This document shows positions 36,823 to 46,652 of a DNA stretch of 64,000 bases, in pieces. The position numbers and the translations under genes were made by a program. How positions within the stretch are numbered: position 1 is the first letter of the stretch; each line of letters opens with the position of its first letter. This DNA is from Eubacterium sp. (GTDB lineage Bacteria; Bacillota; Clostridia; Lachnospirales; Lachnospiraceae), in assembly GCA_017433295.1 (NCBI GenBank), contig JAFRHL010000034.1, forward strand, positions 62,001 through 126,000, written 5' to 3'. The notes beneath the pieces are model-generated. The model ran no database searches. It worked only from the letters and a program-made list of their open reading frames with translations, and was not told the origin of the DNA.

Positions 36823-37497
36823 ATGATCTATTGTGTGGAAGATGATAATTCCATAAGAGAATTAATGATATATACTCTCAATTCCGCAGGTTTTGAGGCC
36901 TGTGGGTTTTCGGATGGCAGGAGTCTGTTTTCAAGGCTTAAATATGAGCTGCCTTCACTTATCATGCTTGACATTATGCTTCCGGATGAGGATGGCATAA
37001 CAATTCTGAAACGTCTGAGGGAGGATAAGGCAACCGGTGAGATACCTGTCATCCTTGCGACTGCCAAGGGTACCGAGTATGATAAGGTCATCGGCCTGGA
37101 TTCCGGGGCGGACGACTACCTGGCCAAGCCCTTCGGTATGATGGAGATGGTCAGCCGTGTCCGGGCTGTCCTTCGAAGGTGCTCCAAAAAGGAAAAGAAT
37201 GAGATATTACAGTGCGGGCAGCTGGTGATGAACGTCAGTGAGCATACAGTACGGTCAGGGGACAGACCTGTCATCCTGACCCTGAAGGAGTTTGAGATCC
37301 TCCGGACCCTCATGGAGAATCCGGGAATAGCCTTTACCAGGGAGAAGCTCCTCTCCAGTGTCTGGGGGCTGGACTTTATCGGAGAAAGCCGGACCATAGA
37401 CGTTCATATCGGTACGTTAAGAAATAAGCTTCTGGATTGCGGGCGTTATATAAAAACAGTCCGGGGTGTGGGATACAGACTGGAAGTTAAAGAATGA
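36823..37497 (+). CDS. OmpR/PhoB-family response regulator
   Basis: 224 aa. Receiver domain with phospho-acceptor Asp50 in MLDIMLPDEDG, conserved Thr in LATAKG and Lys in YLAKPFG; then a DNA-binding winged helix (LTLKEFEILRTLMENPGIAFTREKLL, TIDVHIGTLRNKL, VRGVGYRL). Overlaps the kinase gene by ATGA, so they are a cognate pair. Its similarity to PhoB/PhoP is strong, but no pst or pho genes are nearby, so the signal is not established. Confidence 0.93.
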   Translation: MIYCVEDDNSIRELMIYTLNSAGFEACGFSDGRSLFSRLKYELPSLIMLDIMLPDEDGITILKRLREDKATGEIPVILATAKGTEYDKVIGLDSGADDYLAKPFGMMEMVSRVRAVLRRCSKKEKNEILQCGQLVMNVSEHTVRSGDRPVILTLKEFEILRTLMENPGIAFTREKLLSSVWGLDFIGESRTIDVHIGTLRNKLLDCGRYIKTVRGVGYRLEVKE

Positions 37498-39173
37498 AGA
37501 ACAGTATTTTTCGATCCATCTGTCTGACCGTTTTCAGTGCCCTGGCCCTGGTACTGATTCTTATTACCGGAGTTCTCTACAACTATTTTGCCTCTGTTCA
37601 GCAAAGGGGTATGCGGATGCAGACGGAGCTTATCGCCAAGGCAGTGGAGGATGAAGGTACTGCCTTTTTTGACAGGCTGGAGCAGGAGAATTATCGAATC
37701 ACATATATCGGTTCAGATGGAAATGTTATTTATGATTCCCATGAAGGAACGGAAAGTCTGAAAAATCATCTGGACCGGGAGGAGGTCAGGGAAGCTCTGG
37801 CCCAGGGATATGGGGAGAGTTTCCGTTATTCTGATACCCTCCTTGAGAAAAGGTATTATTCCGCAAAGAAACTAAGTGATGGTTCCATAATACGTCTCTC
37901 CAGCGGACATCTGACCATGCTTTCCCTGCTGCTTACCATGGTTCCCTATGTCATTGCTGTCAGTATTTCAGCCGTTGCCATATCCTTACTTCTGGCTTCC
38001 CGGCTGTCCCGGAATATTGTGAAACCATTAAATGAACTGAACCTGGACAGGCCCAGGGACAATGATGCCTATGAGGAACTGTTTCCGCTTCTGGAGCGGA
38101 TAGACAGCCAGCAAAAGCAGCTCAAAAGCCAGGCCGCCCAGCTGCGGCATAAGCAGGAAGAGTTCAATGCGGCCACCGGTAACATGCAGGAGGGGCTGAT
38201 CCTTTTGAACGATGCCGGTACGGTCTTAAGTATCAACCGCATGGCTTCCCGCCTGTTTTCACTGGATGAAACCTGCGTCGGACAGAATATCTTTACAGTC
38301 AGTCCTGACCTGATGATTGAAGAACAGGTGGTTCTGGCCCAGGGGGGAGAATCTTCGGAAGTAAAGGTTGAGATCAATGGAATGGAATACCAGATCAATA
38401 CAGGTCCGGTTATTTCAGATGATAAGGTGGCCGGTGTGGCTGTTCTGATCTTTGATATTACCGAAAAAGAGCGGGCAGAGCAGATGCGCAGGGAGTTTAC
38501 CTCCAATGTATCCCATGAGCTTAAAACACCGCTGCATGCGATCTCCGGTTATGCGGAGCTTTTAAAGGACGGGATCGTAAAAGAGGAGGATATGGGGCAT
38601 TTTGCCGCCAGGATCTATTCGGAGGCCCAGCGCCTCATTGGTCTGGTGGAAGATATCATAAAGCTTTCCCATCTGGATGAGGGCGTCGGCAATCTCCCCT
38701 GGGAGGAGGCGGACCTTTACGAGCTTGCAGGAAATACCCTGGCTGTTCTTTCTTCCCAGGCGGAGGAGGCAGGGGTTTTTATGAGTTTAAAAGGCAGTCA
38801 CGTCAGGCTTTTCTGTTGTAGTCAGATGGTGGAAGTGATCCTGTTTAATCTTTGCGATAACGCCATAAAATATAATCATGAAAAAGGCAGTGTGGTAGTT
38901 TATATAGAAGAAAATGATACATCCGTCATCCTTTCAGTCAGTGATTCGGGGATCGGTATTCCCCCGGAAGACCATGAAAGGATATTTGAACGGTTTTACC
39001 GTGTTGATAAAAGTCATTCCAAGGAAGTGGGCGGGACCGGTCTGGGCTTATCCATCGTCAAGCATGCGGTGAGGATGCATGGCGGCCAGATCCTGGTGGA
39101 CAGTAAAGTCGGTTATGGGACCGTCATTAAGGTGGTGTTTCCCAAAAAGGCAGCAGAAGGGAGCGTACTATGA
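37494..39173 (+). CDS. PhoR-type sensor histidine kinase
   Basis: 559 aa. An N-terminal membrane segment (residues 8-30), an extracytoplasmic sensor loop of about 110 residues, a second membrane segment (about 143-168), a HAMP-like linker, a PAS domain (EGLILLNDAGTVLSINRMASRLF), HisKA with phospho-acceptor His341 in NVSHELKTPLHAIS, and a HATPase domain with N-box LCDNAIKYN and glycine boxes SDSGIGI and GGTGLGLSIV. The layout is that of PhoR/WalK kinases. Its stop overlaps the start of an esterase-like gene, an unusual downstream partner. Confidence 0.93.
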   Translation: MKNSIFRSICLTVFSALALVLILITGVLYNYFASVQQRGMRMQTELIAKAVEDEGTAFFDRLEQENYRITYIGSDGNVIYDSHEGTESLKNHLDREEVREALAQGYGESFRYSDTLLEKRYYSAKKLSDGSIIRLSSGHLTMLSLLLTMVPYVIAVSISAVAISLLLASRLSRNIVKPLNELNLDRPRDNDAYEELFPLLERIDSQQKQLKSQAAQLRHKQEEFNAATGNMQEGLILLNDAGTVLSINRMASRLFSLDETCVGQNIFTVSPDLMIEEQVVLAQGGESSEVKVEINGMEYQINTGPVISDDKVAGVAVLIFDITEKERAEQMRREFTSNVSHELKTPLHAISGYAELLKDGIVKEEDMGHFAARIYSEAQRLIGLVEDIIKLSHLDEGVGNLPWEEADLYELAGNTLAVLSSQAEEAGVFMSLKGSHVRLFCCSQMVEVILFNLCDNAIKYNHEKGSVVVYIEENDTSVILSVSDSGIGIPPEDHERIFERFYRVDKSHSKEVGGTGLGLSIVKHAVRMHGGQILVDSKVGYGTVIKVVFPKKAAEGSVL

Positions 39174-40749
39174 ATCAGGTAACAAGATGGTTTGATCATC
39201 CCCTTTACCGGTGGATGGATGAGCAGGCATTTTCGGATATGGAAGGAGTCCTTAGAGCCAACTGCAGGGATAGTGTGATAGAGGCTGTCCTTGACGGCTT
39301 TGAGAATATTTCGCTGGAGAGTATCGAGTATTATCCGGCGGGGACTTACGGTGAACCGGAGAAGACGGTCCTTGATAATATCCCTGACTTCTGGCTTATC
39401 CGTATGAGGCAGCGGGTCGCAAAAAAACACACGGGGACATTCCGGGTCTATCTTCCCGTCCTGTGGAACCGGCGCTTTATGGGCATTGCCGGCGCCGGAA
39501 CCAATAATGAAGTGGACTGGTTTTCTTCCGTGACCTTTAATGTGATCTCCTGGCCCATGGCTTTGAAGAACGGTTATGCCTGCGGTGTATCCGATAATGA
39601 CACCGGCATCCGCCTTGACTGCACCTGGGGCTTTGACCGGGAAGGAAAGCTGGAGTGGGACCATGTCGAGGCCTGGGCCTACAGCACGCTCCATGAGATG
39701 ACCCTGGCGGCAAAGAAGATCGTAGAAGCGGTCTATGAGGAAGCCATTCTTGCCAGTTATATGCACGGTACCTCGGGGGGAGGCCGGGAAGTGATCACGG
39801 AAGCGGCTCTTTTCCCGGAGGATTATGACGGACTCTGGGCCGACGGCCCGGCAGTCAACTACCTGGACCTGCAGTTTGCCTGCCTGTGGGCTGCTGTGGT
39901 GGAGGCCAATGAAAAACACCTGGTCCCCATTTCCAAATACCGCAGGGCCAGGGAACTCCTCCTGTCTGATCCCGTAAGACGCGACCTGCCCTTTGACAGC
40001 AGGCAGATCATCTGGATGGACTATATATAAGCGGACTTCTGGGGGTCATGACAGAAGACGGACCCATCAGCAGGGAGGACCTTAAGGTCATGGTCAAAAC
40101 CTGGGACGGCCCTTTCAGTTCAGACGGAAAAAGGATGGCCTACGGTTTCGGCCCCATTATCCGCCAGTGGCCTGAGGGAGCGGACAATCCTTTATATGGA
40201 TATTTTAAGAGAAAGGAAGACGGCAGGCTGGTGCTGATGCCCATTGCGGAGCAGTCCTTAAGGTGGTTTACCGGGAAGCCTGACCTCGACATCCACAGCC
40301 TTTCCTATGAAGAGTTTGAGAATATTTATCAAAACTGCCGCAAAGCCTTTTCGCGCTATGATTTTAATGACGCGGACTTTTCGGCTCTGGCAAAAAGAGG
40401 CGGCAGGCTGATGATCACCCATGGGACCGGGGACTGCATCGTTCCATACCAGGCGGCCATAGATTATTACAACCTGATCATGGATCATTTCCCCTCAGAA
40501 AAGATCATGAATGAGGCTGTCCGGCTCTATATGCCTGAGATGGCCGGCCATTCCATCCTGAACTGGACAGGGCCGGCAGTGGCCATTTCCGTCGGTATGG
40601 CAGCCCTGACCGTCTGGACAGAGAAAGGCATTACGCCCGACTCCATACCCACTGTCCAGTATAACTTTACCGAGGACAGACCGGTGAAGGAAGACAGTGT
40701 GGAACCCTTTGCCCTCTGGAAGTACAGAAGGAAGATCAGAAGACTCTGA
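39170..40749 (+). pseudogene. Tannase/feruloyl-esterase-like alpha/beta hydrolase, frameshifted
   Basis: Reads as one protein of about 525 aa split into two frames: 39170-40030, and a second frame open from 39997 to 40749. The frame change must fall between about 39997 and 40030. The first part has the nucleophile elbow HGTSGGGRE with Ser202 and the family segment FPEDYDGLWADGPAVN; the second has GRLMITHGTGDCIVPYQAA and a His in MAGHSILNW, supplying Asp and His. The Cys pair that brackets the triad in typical tannases (GCS, HC) is absent from both places. Starts by ATGA overlap with the kinase. Either a recent inactivation or a base-calling error; otherwise well conserved. Confidence 0.75.
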
Positions 40750-40800
40750 TCAGGACAGATAATAATATTTAATAATCCTAATAGAAAGAAGAGTATCACA

Positions 40801-41865
40801 ATGAAAAAAATAATCTTAACCGGTGACAGACCGACGGGAAGACTTCATGTAGGACATTATGTAGGTTCTCTGCGCAGAAGAGTGGAGCTGCAGGATTCCG
40901 GAGAATACGATAAGATCTTCATCATGATCGCGGATGCCCAGGCTCTCACCGATAACGCGGATCATCCGGAAAAGGTAAGGCAGAATATTATGGAGGTGGC
41001 CCTCGACTATCTGTCTGCAGGCCTTGACCCGGACAAGTCGACCATCTTTATCCAGTCCATGGTTTCGGAGCTTACAGAGCTGACCTTCTACTACTCCAAT
41101 CTGGTGACCGTATCCAGGCTGCAGCGGAATCCCACCGTTAAGGCCGAGATCGCCATGCGTAATTTTGAAGCCAGTATCCCGGTGGGCTTTTTCACCTATC
41201 CCATCAGCCAGGCGGCAGACATCACTGCCTTTAAAGCCACCACCGTTCCGGTGGGAGAGGACCAGATGCCCATGCTGGAGCAGTGCAGGGAAATCGTCCA
41301 TAAGTTTAATTCTGTTTATGGGGAGGCCCTTGTAATGCCCAATATTCTCCTCCCGGATAATAAAGCCTGCCTGCGGCTGCCGGGAATAGACGGGAAAGCC
41401 AAGATGAGTAAGTCATTGGGCAACTGTATCTATCTTTCAGATACAGAGCAGGATGTAAAGAAAAAAGTCATGTCCATGTTCACAGACCCCAACCATCTGC
41501 GGGTGGAGGATCCCGGCAGGACAGAAGGAAACCCGGTATTCATATATCTGGAAGCCTTCAGCAGACCGGAACATTTTGCGCAGTTCTGGCCTGAATATGC
41601 CGGGCTTGATGAGCTGAAGGCCCATTATGAAAGGGGAGGCCTCGGAGATGTGAAGGTGAAGAAGTTCTTAAATAAAGTACTTCAGGCAGAGCTGGCCCCC
41701 ATCCGGGCAAGAAGAAAGGAATGGGAGCAGAGGCTGCCGGAGGTCTATGAGATCCTGAAGAAGGGCAGCATGGAAGCCCAGGCTATTGCTGCCGAAACTC
41801 TTAAGGATGTTAAGGCTGCCATGAAGATCAATTATTTTGATGACGAGGCCATTCTCAGAATGTAA
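40801..41865 (+). CDS. trpS: Tryptophanyl-tRNA synthetase
   Basis: 354 aa. Class I signatures HVGH (residues 16-19, in [13 protein letters not shown]) and KMSKS (201-205). It charges tRNA-Trp. The longer form starting [10 protein letters not shown] belongs to the second TrpRS subtype common in Clostridia. The 51-nt upstream gap has no T-box leader, so it probably depends on upstream transcription or an unrecognised promoter. Confidence 0.96.
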   Translation: MKKIILTGDRPTGRLHVGHYVGSLRRRVELQDSGEYDKIFIMIADAQALTDNADHPEKVRQNIMEVALDYLSAGLDPDKSTIFIQSMVSELTELTFYYSNLVTVSRLQRNPTVKAEIAMRNFEASIPVGFFTYPISQAADITAFKATTVPVGEDQMPMLEQCREIVHKFNSVYGEALVMPNILLPDNKACLRLPGIDGKAKMSKSLGNCIYLSDTEQDVKKKVMSMFTDPNHLRVEDPGRTEGNPVFIYLEAFSRPEHFAQFWPEYAGLDELKAHYERGGLGDVKVKKFLNKVLQAELAPIRARRKEWEQRLPEVYEILKKGSMEAQAIAAETLKDVKAAMKINYFDDEAILRM

Positions 41866-41872
41866 TTTATAC

Positions 41873-41968
41873 TTGTGTTTATGGAAAAAGAAGGTTAAAA
41901 TAAACGTATAAGCTGATTCGTACCCTGTCATCGGCCTGTTTTCCTGCCGGAAACAGACACTGGCAGGG
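41873..41968 (+). promoter_or_regulatory. adk promoter and structured leader
   Basis: TTGTGT (41873-41878), 17-nt spacer, TAAAAT (41896-41901); predicted start near 41908. The leader folds: CCCTGTCA (41923-41930) pairs with TGGCAGGG (41961-41968), enclosing CTGTTT/AAACAG (41936-41941/41951-41956). This promoter gives the adk-map ribosomal segment its own start, since secY is not upstream. Confidence 0.6.
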
Positions 41969-42005
41969 ACGGATTGATCATAAGCAAAAGTTACGGGAGG
42001 TAATT

Positions 42006-42647
42006 ATGAAAATTATTATGTTAGGCGCTCCTGGCGCAGGTAAAGGAACACAGGCTAAGATGCTTGCCGACAAGTACGGAATTCCCCACATTTCCACCGG
42101 TGATATTTTCCGTGCCAATATCAAGAACAACACAGAGCTGGGAAAGAAAGCCAAAGGCTACATGGACGCCGGACAGCTGGTTCCGGATGAGCTGGTTGTG
42201 GATCTGGTTGTGGACCGTATTAAGAATGCAGACTGCTTTAAGGGCTTTATTCTCGACGGTTTCCCAAGAACCATTCCCCAGGCAGAGGCTTTGGATTATG
42301 CTCTGAATAACCAGAATGAGAAGATTGATTACGCCATCAATGTGGATGTTCCGGACGAGAACATTATCGAGAGAATGTCCGGCAGAAGAGCCTGCGTGGG
42401 ATGCGGCGCCACCTATCATGTGGTTTACAACCCCACTAAGAAGGAAGGAACCTGCGACAAGTGCGGACAGGACCTGATCCTTCGCGAGGATGACAAGCCT
42501 GAGACCGTAAAGAAGAGACTCCAGGTTTATCATGAGCAGACCCAGCCGCTGATCGACCATTATGAGAAGAAGGGCGCTCTCCTTACCGTTGACGGAACCA
42601 AAGATATTCAGCTGGTATTCGAGGATATCACCAAAGTACTGGGATAA
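42006..42647 (+). CDS. adk: Adenylate kinase
   Basis: 213 aa. P-loop GAPGAGKGT at residues 7-15, NMP-binding segment [19 protein letters not shown], and a long LID with four zinc-binding cysteines (Cys130, 133, 150, 153), the Gram-positive type. It balances ATP, ADP and AMP. In most Firmicutes adk follows secY in the spc operon; here the upstream gene is trpS, so the ribosomal cluster is split at this point. Confidence 0.97.
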   Translation: MKIIMLGAPGAGKGTQAKMLADKYGIPHISTGDIFRANIKNNTELGKKAKGYMDAGQLVPDELVVDLVVDRIKNADCFKGFILDGFPRTIPQAEALDYALNNQNEKIDYAINVDVPDENIIERMSGRRACVGCGATYHVVYNPTKKEGTCDKCGQDLILREDDKPETVKKRLQVYHEQTQPLIDHYEKKGALLTVDGTKDIQLVFEDITKVLG

Positions 42648-42687
42648 AAAAGAAGACGGTATTCAGTGACCTGAATATTTAAAAAAG

Positions 42688-42739
42688 AAGATGAAGGTTG
42701 TCTTGAAGCTATTCTGCTGACTGACATCCTTCATCTTTT
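42688..42739 (+). terminator. Hairpin between adk and map
   Basis: AAGATGAAGG (42688-42697) pairs perfectly with CCTTCATCTT (42728-42737) around a 30-nt loop, followed by TT. Probably a partial terminator in the 228-nt gap between adk and map; no clear promoter for map was identified. Confidence 0.55.
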
Positions 42740-42875
42740 GCCGTATCAGCAGAGCCCATGTACCGTCAGATACCTCTGGAACAGACTGTATCCTTATTAT
42801 ATGTGGGAAGTTTCCAATCGAAATCATCTCTGTAAGAAAATATGCAGAATATGTTACAGGAGTACTTATAAAACA

Positions 42876-43949
42876 ATGGCAATCACAATTAAAAACGAAG
42901 AGCAGATCGAACTGATGCGCCGGGCAGGCCGGATGCTGGCAAGAGTCCATGCGGAGCTGGCAAAGGAGCTAAAGGAGGGAATGACCACAAAGGATGTGGA
43001 CCGCCTTGTGGAGGAAATGATCTTAAGCTTCGGAGGCTATCCGAATTTTAAGAATTATAACGGATTTCCGGCGGCGGCCTGTGTCTCTCTGAATGATGAG
43101 GTGGTTCATGGTATCCCATCTGATAAACGTTATCTGAAGAACGGGGATATCGTCAGTATTGATACCGGGGTACTCTACAAGGGTTACCACTCGGATGCTG
43201 CCAGGACCCATGCCATCGGGGAGATCAGTGAGGAAGCAGCAAAGCTGATCAGGGTGACAGAGGAGTCTTTTTTTGAGGGAATAAAGAAAGCCCGTCCCGG
43301 AAATCACATCGCAGACATCGGTCAGGCAGTACAGCGGATCGCCCTTTCTAACGGGTTTTCCGTCGTCCGGGACCTGACGGGCCACGGGATTGGAGCCAAT
43401 CTTCATGAAGCGCCCAATGTGCCCAATTTTAAAACTCTTTTCAGGGGAGCCAGGCTGCGAAAGGGAATGACCCTGGCTGTTGAACCTATGGTCAATGTGG
43501 GCAATTATGGTGTAAGGCGCCTTGAGGATAACTGGACATTCGCCACAGCGGATGGCTCTTTGTCCGCCCACTATGAGAATACCATAGCCATCACGGATGG
43601 CGACTGTGAGATCCTGACCATGCTGCCCGAAGAGCTGGATCTTTTGTCCGGGGATAAAGAAAAGAACCGGCCCGGAGGAGATATCCGTCAGGCAGTCAGG
43701 GAGATCCCCGGGACTTTTATAGTATTAAAAGAGGAAAAGAAGAAGCCTGCAGAGAAGAAGCAGGAAGAGAAGGAGGCCGCAGACAAGGACCGGTCAGAGA
43801 AAAAGCCGGAAGAGCAGCCTCCCGTAGAACCGGCGGCAGAACCGGTCACAGCTACCATAGCATCCGAGCGGCAGCCAAAAGCCCCCTACCAGACCCTGTC
43901 TCCGGAGGAAAAGCGTGTAAGGAGAGAGTCTTTATTTGAGGATGATTGA
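42876..43949 (+). CDS. map: Methionine aminopeptidase type I with charged C-terminal tail
   Basis: 357 aa from ATG 42876, matching the family N-terminus (MAITIKNEEQIELMRRAGRML); the frame is open further upstream but unlike the family. Residues 1-250 are a complete enzyme with metal ligands in SIDTGVLYKGYHSDAARTH, GHGIGANLHEAP and the EPMVN and HYENTIAIT glutamates. It removes initiator Met from new proteins. After residue about 255 comes a 100-residue tail rich in Lys, Glu and Pro, absent from the standard 250-aa enzyme and probably disordered. It could tether the enzyme to the ribosome. Confidence 0.93.
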   Translation: MAITIKNEEQIELMRRAGRMLARVHAELAKELKEGMTTKDVDRLVEEMILSFGGYPNFKNYNGFPAAACVSLNDEVVHGIPSDKRYLKNGDIVSIDTGVLYKGYHSDAARTHAIGEISEEAAKLIRVTEESFFEGIKKARPGNHIADIGQAVQRIALSNGFSVVRDLTGHGIGANLHEAPNVPNFKTLFRGARLRKGMTLAVEPMVNVGNYGVRRLEDNWTFATADGSLSAHYENTIAITDGDCEILTMLPEELDLLSGDKEKNRPGGDIRQAVREIPGTFIVLKEEKKKPAEKKQEEKEAADKDRSEKKPEEQPPVEPAAEPVTATIASERQPKAPYQTLSPEEKRVRRESLFEDD

Positions 43950-43999
43950 TGACAGCTTTTGAAATTTGCGAAAATTACCCCTTGAAACGGAGGATATTT

Positions 44000-44311
44000 A
44001 TGGTAGAATATAGATTAGGCTATTTTGCCACCTCACTTTGCGGTCATGATAAAGACCGCCTTTACATGATCGTCAGGGAGGAGGCAGACATGGTCGGGTT
44101 GTGCGATGGTATCCACAGATTTGTCGCAGATCCCAAGATGAAGAAGAAAAAACATGTTCAGATGATGCGTTCGGATATTACCGCCGAAGACTTCCGGAGG
44201 CATATGGAAGCTCCGGAGCCTGACCGGTGGATCAGGGAGCGGGTATTATCCATCAACAAAAGCAGTGCAGACGGCTGCCGGGACGGCAGTCATCAACCTG
44301 CAGACACATGA
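44000..44311 (+). CDS. KOW-domain RNA-binding protein (L14E-like)
   Basis: 103 aa from ATG 44000 (GGAGG upstream); the longer frame from 43946 overlaps map and is rejected. Residues 2-55 (YRLGYFATSLCGHDKDRLYMI) match the small KOW proteins that sit between map and infA in Clostridia. Probably ribosome- or rRNA-associated. The Asp/Gly/His-rich C-terminus is not conserved in a way I recognise. Part of the adk-map-infA transcript. Confidence 0.85.
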   Translation: MVEYRLGYFATSLCGHDKDRLYMIVREEADMVGLCDGIHRFVADPKMKKKKHVQMMRSDITAEDFRRHMEAPEPDRWIRERVLSINKSSADGCRDGSHQPADT

Positions 44312-44335
44312 CATTAGAAAGCAGGAGGATTTAGT

Positions 44336-44554
44336 ATGTCAAAGTCAGATGTAATCGAAGTAGAAGGCAAGGTAGTTGAAAAGCTTCCCAACGCTATGTT
44401 TAAGGTAGAGCTGGAGAACGGCCACCAGGTTCTTGGTCATATCAGCGGCAAGCTGCGTATGAACTTTATCAAGATCCTTCCCGGCGACAAGGTTACTATT
44501 GAGCTTTCTCCCTATGATTTGACCAAGGGCAGAATTATCTGGAGAGATAAGTAA
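44336..44554 (+). CDS. infA: Translation initiation factor IF-1
   Basis: 72 aa, the exact family length, an S1-like OB fold ([40 protein letters not shown]). It occupies the A site of the 30S subunit at initiation. ATG follows AGGAGG. Followed by rpmJ after 71 nt, the standard order. Confidence 0.97.
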   Translation: MSKSDVIEVEGKVVEKLPNAMFKVELENGHQVLGHISGKLRMNFIKILPGDKVTIELSPYDLTKGRIIWRDK

Positions 44555-44625
44555 AAATAATGCTTGCTTTTTTAATGCAATAATGTTATCCTACACTCTG
44601 AGCGTTTTGGAAAGGAGAGATTATC

Positions 44626-44739
44626 GTGAAGGTTAGAGCATCCGTTAAGCCTATCTGCGAGAAGTGCAAGGTCATTCGTCGCAAGGGCGCTATCAGAATC
44701 ATTTGCGAAAATCCAAAACATAAACAGAGACAGGGCTGA
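44626..44739 (+). CDS. rpmJ: 50S ribosomal protein L36
   Basis: 37 aa from a GTG start with AAAGGAGAG upstream. Begins [15 protein letters not shown] and contains the zinc ligands Cys11, Cys14, Cys27 and His32, so it is the zinc-binding form. It is short enough to be missed by length-limited gene calling. Located between infA and rpsM as in other Firmicutes, but the gap to rpsM is 456 nt instead of the usual few dozen. Confidence 0.95.
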   Translation: MKVRASVKPICEKCKVIRRKGAIRIICENPKHKQRQG

Positions 44740-45195
44740 TAATCGAGCAATTTATGGCGTCAGGGAGCTGTCACGAAATTATTTGATCACAGTATGCGCT
44801 TTGATCAAGTTATTTCGTGATAGTTCCCAGGCTTTAAAGCGATCGAGGAAGGTACCTGGCTTTGTTATGTTATTGGTATGATATCCAGTTTATAACACAG
44901 GGTATTGTAAAGATTGCCACCGTCATGGCAATGTTTTATTGGCAGGAGACTGATCATTTCCTGTTTAATAAACCCTCCGGAGAATGCACATCCGGCTATG
45001 AGCCTGAAGGATGAGGCCGGGTCTTATAGCGGCTGCGTTGACATATGGTCATCGTTTTGTAAGAACCGGATCCGGGGTATGATCAGATCATTTTTATTAT
45101 AAGAAAGAGACATCCGGCAGAGGCACGCTGGTTATTTCACCGCACAGGCGGCAGCGTCGGCTCATTACGGATAAGTATTTAGTGGAGGTGCACAC
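44740..45195 (+). other. 456-nt gap in the alpha operon with a 30-bp hairpin
   Basis: 44761-44830 forms a nearly continuous stem of about 29 pairs: GGGAGCTGTCACGAAAT on the left with ATTTCGTGATAGTTCCC on the right, extending inward through TTGATCA/TGATCAA, around a loop of about 10 nt. There is no T-run. The rest (44831-45195) holds no ORF I trust; TTGACA at 45038-45043 lacks a good -10 box. It may contain the S4-responsive leader of the rpsM-rpsK-rpsD-rpoA operon, but I cannot match a known fold. Confidence 0.65.
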
Positions 45196-45564
45196 ATGGC
45201 TCGTATATCAGGTGTTGATTTGCCTAGAGAGAAACGTGTAGAGATCGGTCTTACTTATATTTACGGTATTGGAAGAACAAGTGCAGACAAGATCCTTGAA
45301 GCAGCGAATGTTAATCCGGACACACGTGTACGCGACCTTACAGACAATGAGGTTCGCCGTATCGCCGAGATCATCAATAACGATTACATGGTAGAGGGTG
45401 ACCTTCGCCGTGAGACCGCTATGAACATCAAGCGCTTACAGGAGATCGGATGCTACAGAGGAATCCGTCACAGAAAGGGACTCCCGGTTCGCGGTCAGAA
45501 GACCAAGACCAACGCCAGAACACGTAAGGGTCCGAGAAAGACTGTTGCGAATAAGAAGAAATAA
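45196..45564 (+). CDS. rpsM: 30S ribosomal protein S13
   Basis: 122 aa, the usual length. [21 protein letters not shown] at the start and the conserved C-terminal basic tail ([18 protein letters not shown]). It sits in the head of the 30S subunit and contacts the P-site tRNA. First gene of the alpha operon rpsM-rpsK-rpsD-rpoA-rplQ, with GTGGAGGTG as ribosome site. Confidence 0.98.
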   Translation: MARISGVDLPREKRVEIGLTYIYGIGRTSADKILEAANVNPDTRVRDLTDNEVRRIAEIINNDYMVEGDLRRETAMNIKRLQEIGCYRGIRHRKGLPVRGQKTKTNARTRKGPRKTVANKKK

Positions 45565-45626
45565 TTAATAACAGTATAATAATAGTTTAGATTATAAGAA
45601 GATTTTAATCTGCAGGAGGTTTCGTC

Positions 45627-46022
45627 GTGGCAAAGAGAACAGTAAAAAAGGTGACGAAGAAACGTGTCAAGAAGAATGTTCAGCACGGACAGGCACATAT
45701 TCAGGCATCTTTTAATAATACAATTGTAACATTAACTGACTCTGAAGGTAATGCTCTTTCCTGGGCAAGTGCAGGAGAGATGGGCTTCAGAGGTTCCAAA
45801 AAGTCTACACCTTACGCTGCTCAGATGGCAGCAGAGACAGCTGCAAAGGCCGCTTTGATCCATGGCCTTAAGTCTGTTGATGTAATGGTTAAAGGACCGG
45901 GTTCAGGAAGGGAAGCAGCAATCCGTGCTCTTTCCGCATGCGGTATTGACGTAACAAGCATCAAGGATGTTACTCCGGTTCCGCATAACGGATGCCGTCC
46001 GCCTAAGAGAAGAAGAGTCTGA
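45627..46022 (+). CDS. rpsK: 30S ribosomal protein S11
   Basis: 131 aa from a GTG start with GGAGG upstream. Conserved [35 protein letters not shown] and the C-terminal [13 protein letters not shown]. It forms part of the 30S platform near the mRNA exit. Confidence 0.98.
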   Translation: MAKRTVKKVTKKRVKKNVQHGQAHIQASFNNTIVTLTDSEGNALSWASAGEMGFRGSKKSTPYAAQMAAETAAKAALIHGLKSVDVMVKGPGSGREAAIRALSACGIDVTSIKDVTPVPHNGCRPPKRRRV

Positions 46023-46042
46023 GTGTAAGGAGGTAAGTTAGA

Positions 46043-46636
46043 ATGGCAATTGATAGAACTCCCGTCCTTAAGAGATGCAGGTCCCTGGATATGGATCCCA
46101 TCTATCTGGGCGTTAATAAGAAATCCAACAGAAAGTTAATCCGTTCCAGCAGAAAGATCAGTGAGTACGGTCTTCAGCTGAGAGAAAAGCAGAAAGCCAA
46201 ATTTATCTACGGCGTTCTTGAGAAGCCTTTCAGAAATTACTATGCCAAGGCAGAGCGTATGAAAGGTCTTACCGGTCCCAACCTCATGATGCTCCTTGAG
46301 ACAAGACTGGACAATATCGTTTTCCGTATGGGATTTGCCAGAACCAGAAAAGAAGCAAGACAGATCGTTGGACATAAGCATATTCTTGTGAACGGCAAGT
46401 GCGTTAATATTCCTTCCTACAGAGTGAACGTCGGTGACGTGATCGAAGTAAAGGAAAACAAGAAGACCATGCAGAGATATAAGGACATTGCCGAGGCCAA
46501 TGGCGGTATGCTTGTACCCGCATGGATGGATGCTGATCTGGAAGAGTTCAAGGGCAAGATCAATGAGCTTCCTTCCAGGGAAATGATTGATGTACCGGTT
46601 AACGAAACACTGATCGTCGAGTTGTACTCCAAATAA
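46043..46636 (+). CDS. rpsD: 30S ribosomal protein S4, zinc-free form
   Basis: 197 aa. S4 RNA-binding domain (LETRLDNIVFRMGFARTRKEARQIVGHKHILVNG) is complete. The N-terminus (MAIDRTPVLKRCRSLDMDPIYLG) has a single Cys, so the zinc knuckle of the four-Cys type is absent. S4 starts 30S assembly and in many bacteria represses its own operon. It stays in the operon between rpsK and rpoA. Confidence 0.97.
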   Translation: MAIDRTPVLKRCRSLDMDPIYLGVNKKSNRKLIRSSRKISEYGLQLREKQKAKFIYGVLEKPFRNYYAKAERMKGLTGPNLMMLLETRLDNIVFRMGFARTRKEARQIVGHKHILVNGKCVNIPSYRVNVGDVIEVKENKKTMQRYKDIAEANGGMLVPAWMDADLEEFKGKINELPSREMIDVPVNETLIVELYSK

Positions 46637-46652
46637 TTAATGATTCTTCCGG

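Noticed and set aside
40750-40800. T-box or other tRNA-sensing leader before trpS
   Set aside because: The gap is only 51 nt and lacks the T-box sequence and a terminator hairpin.
44914-45102. 62-codon open frame between rpmJ and rpsM
   Set aside because: No ribosome site and no recognisable product; the gap is more likely regulatory or degenerate.
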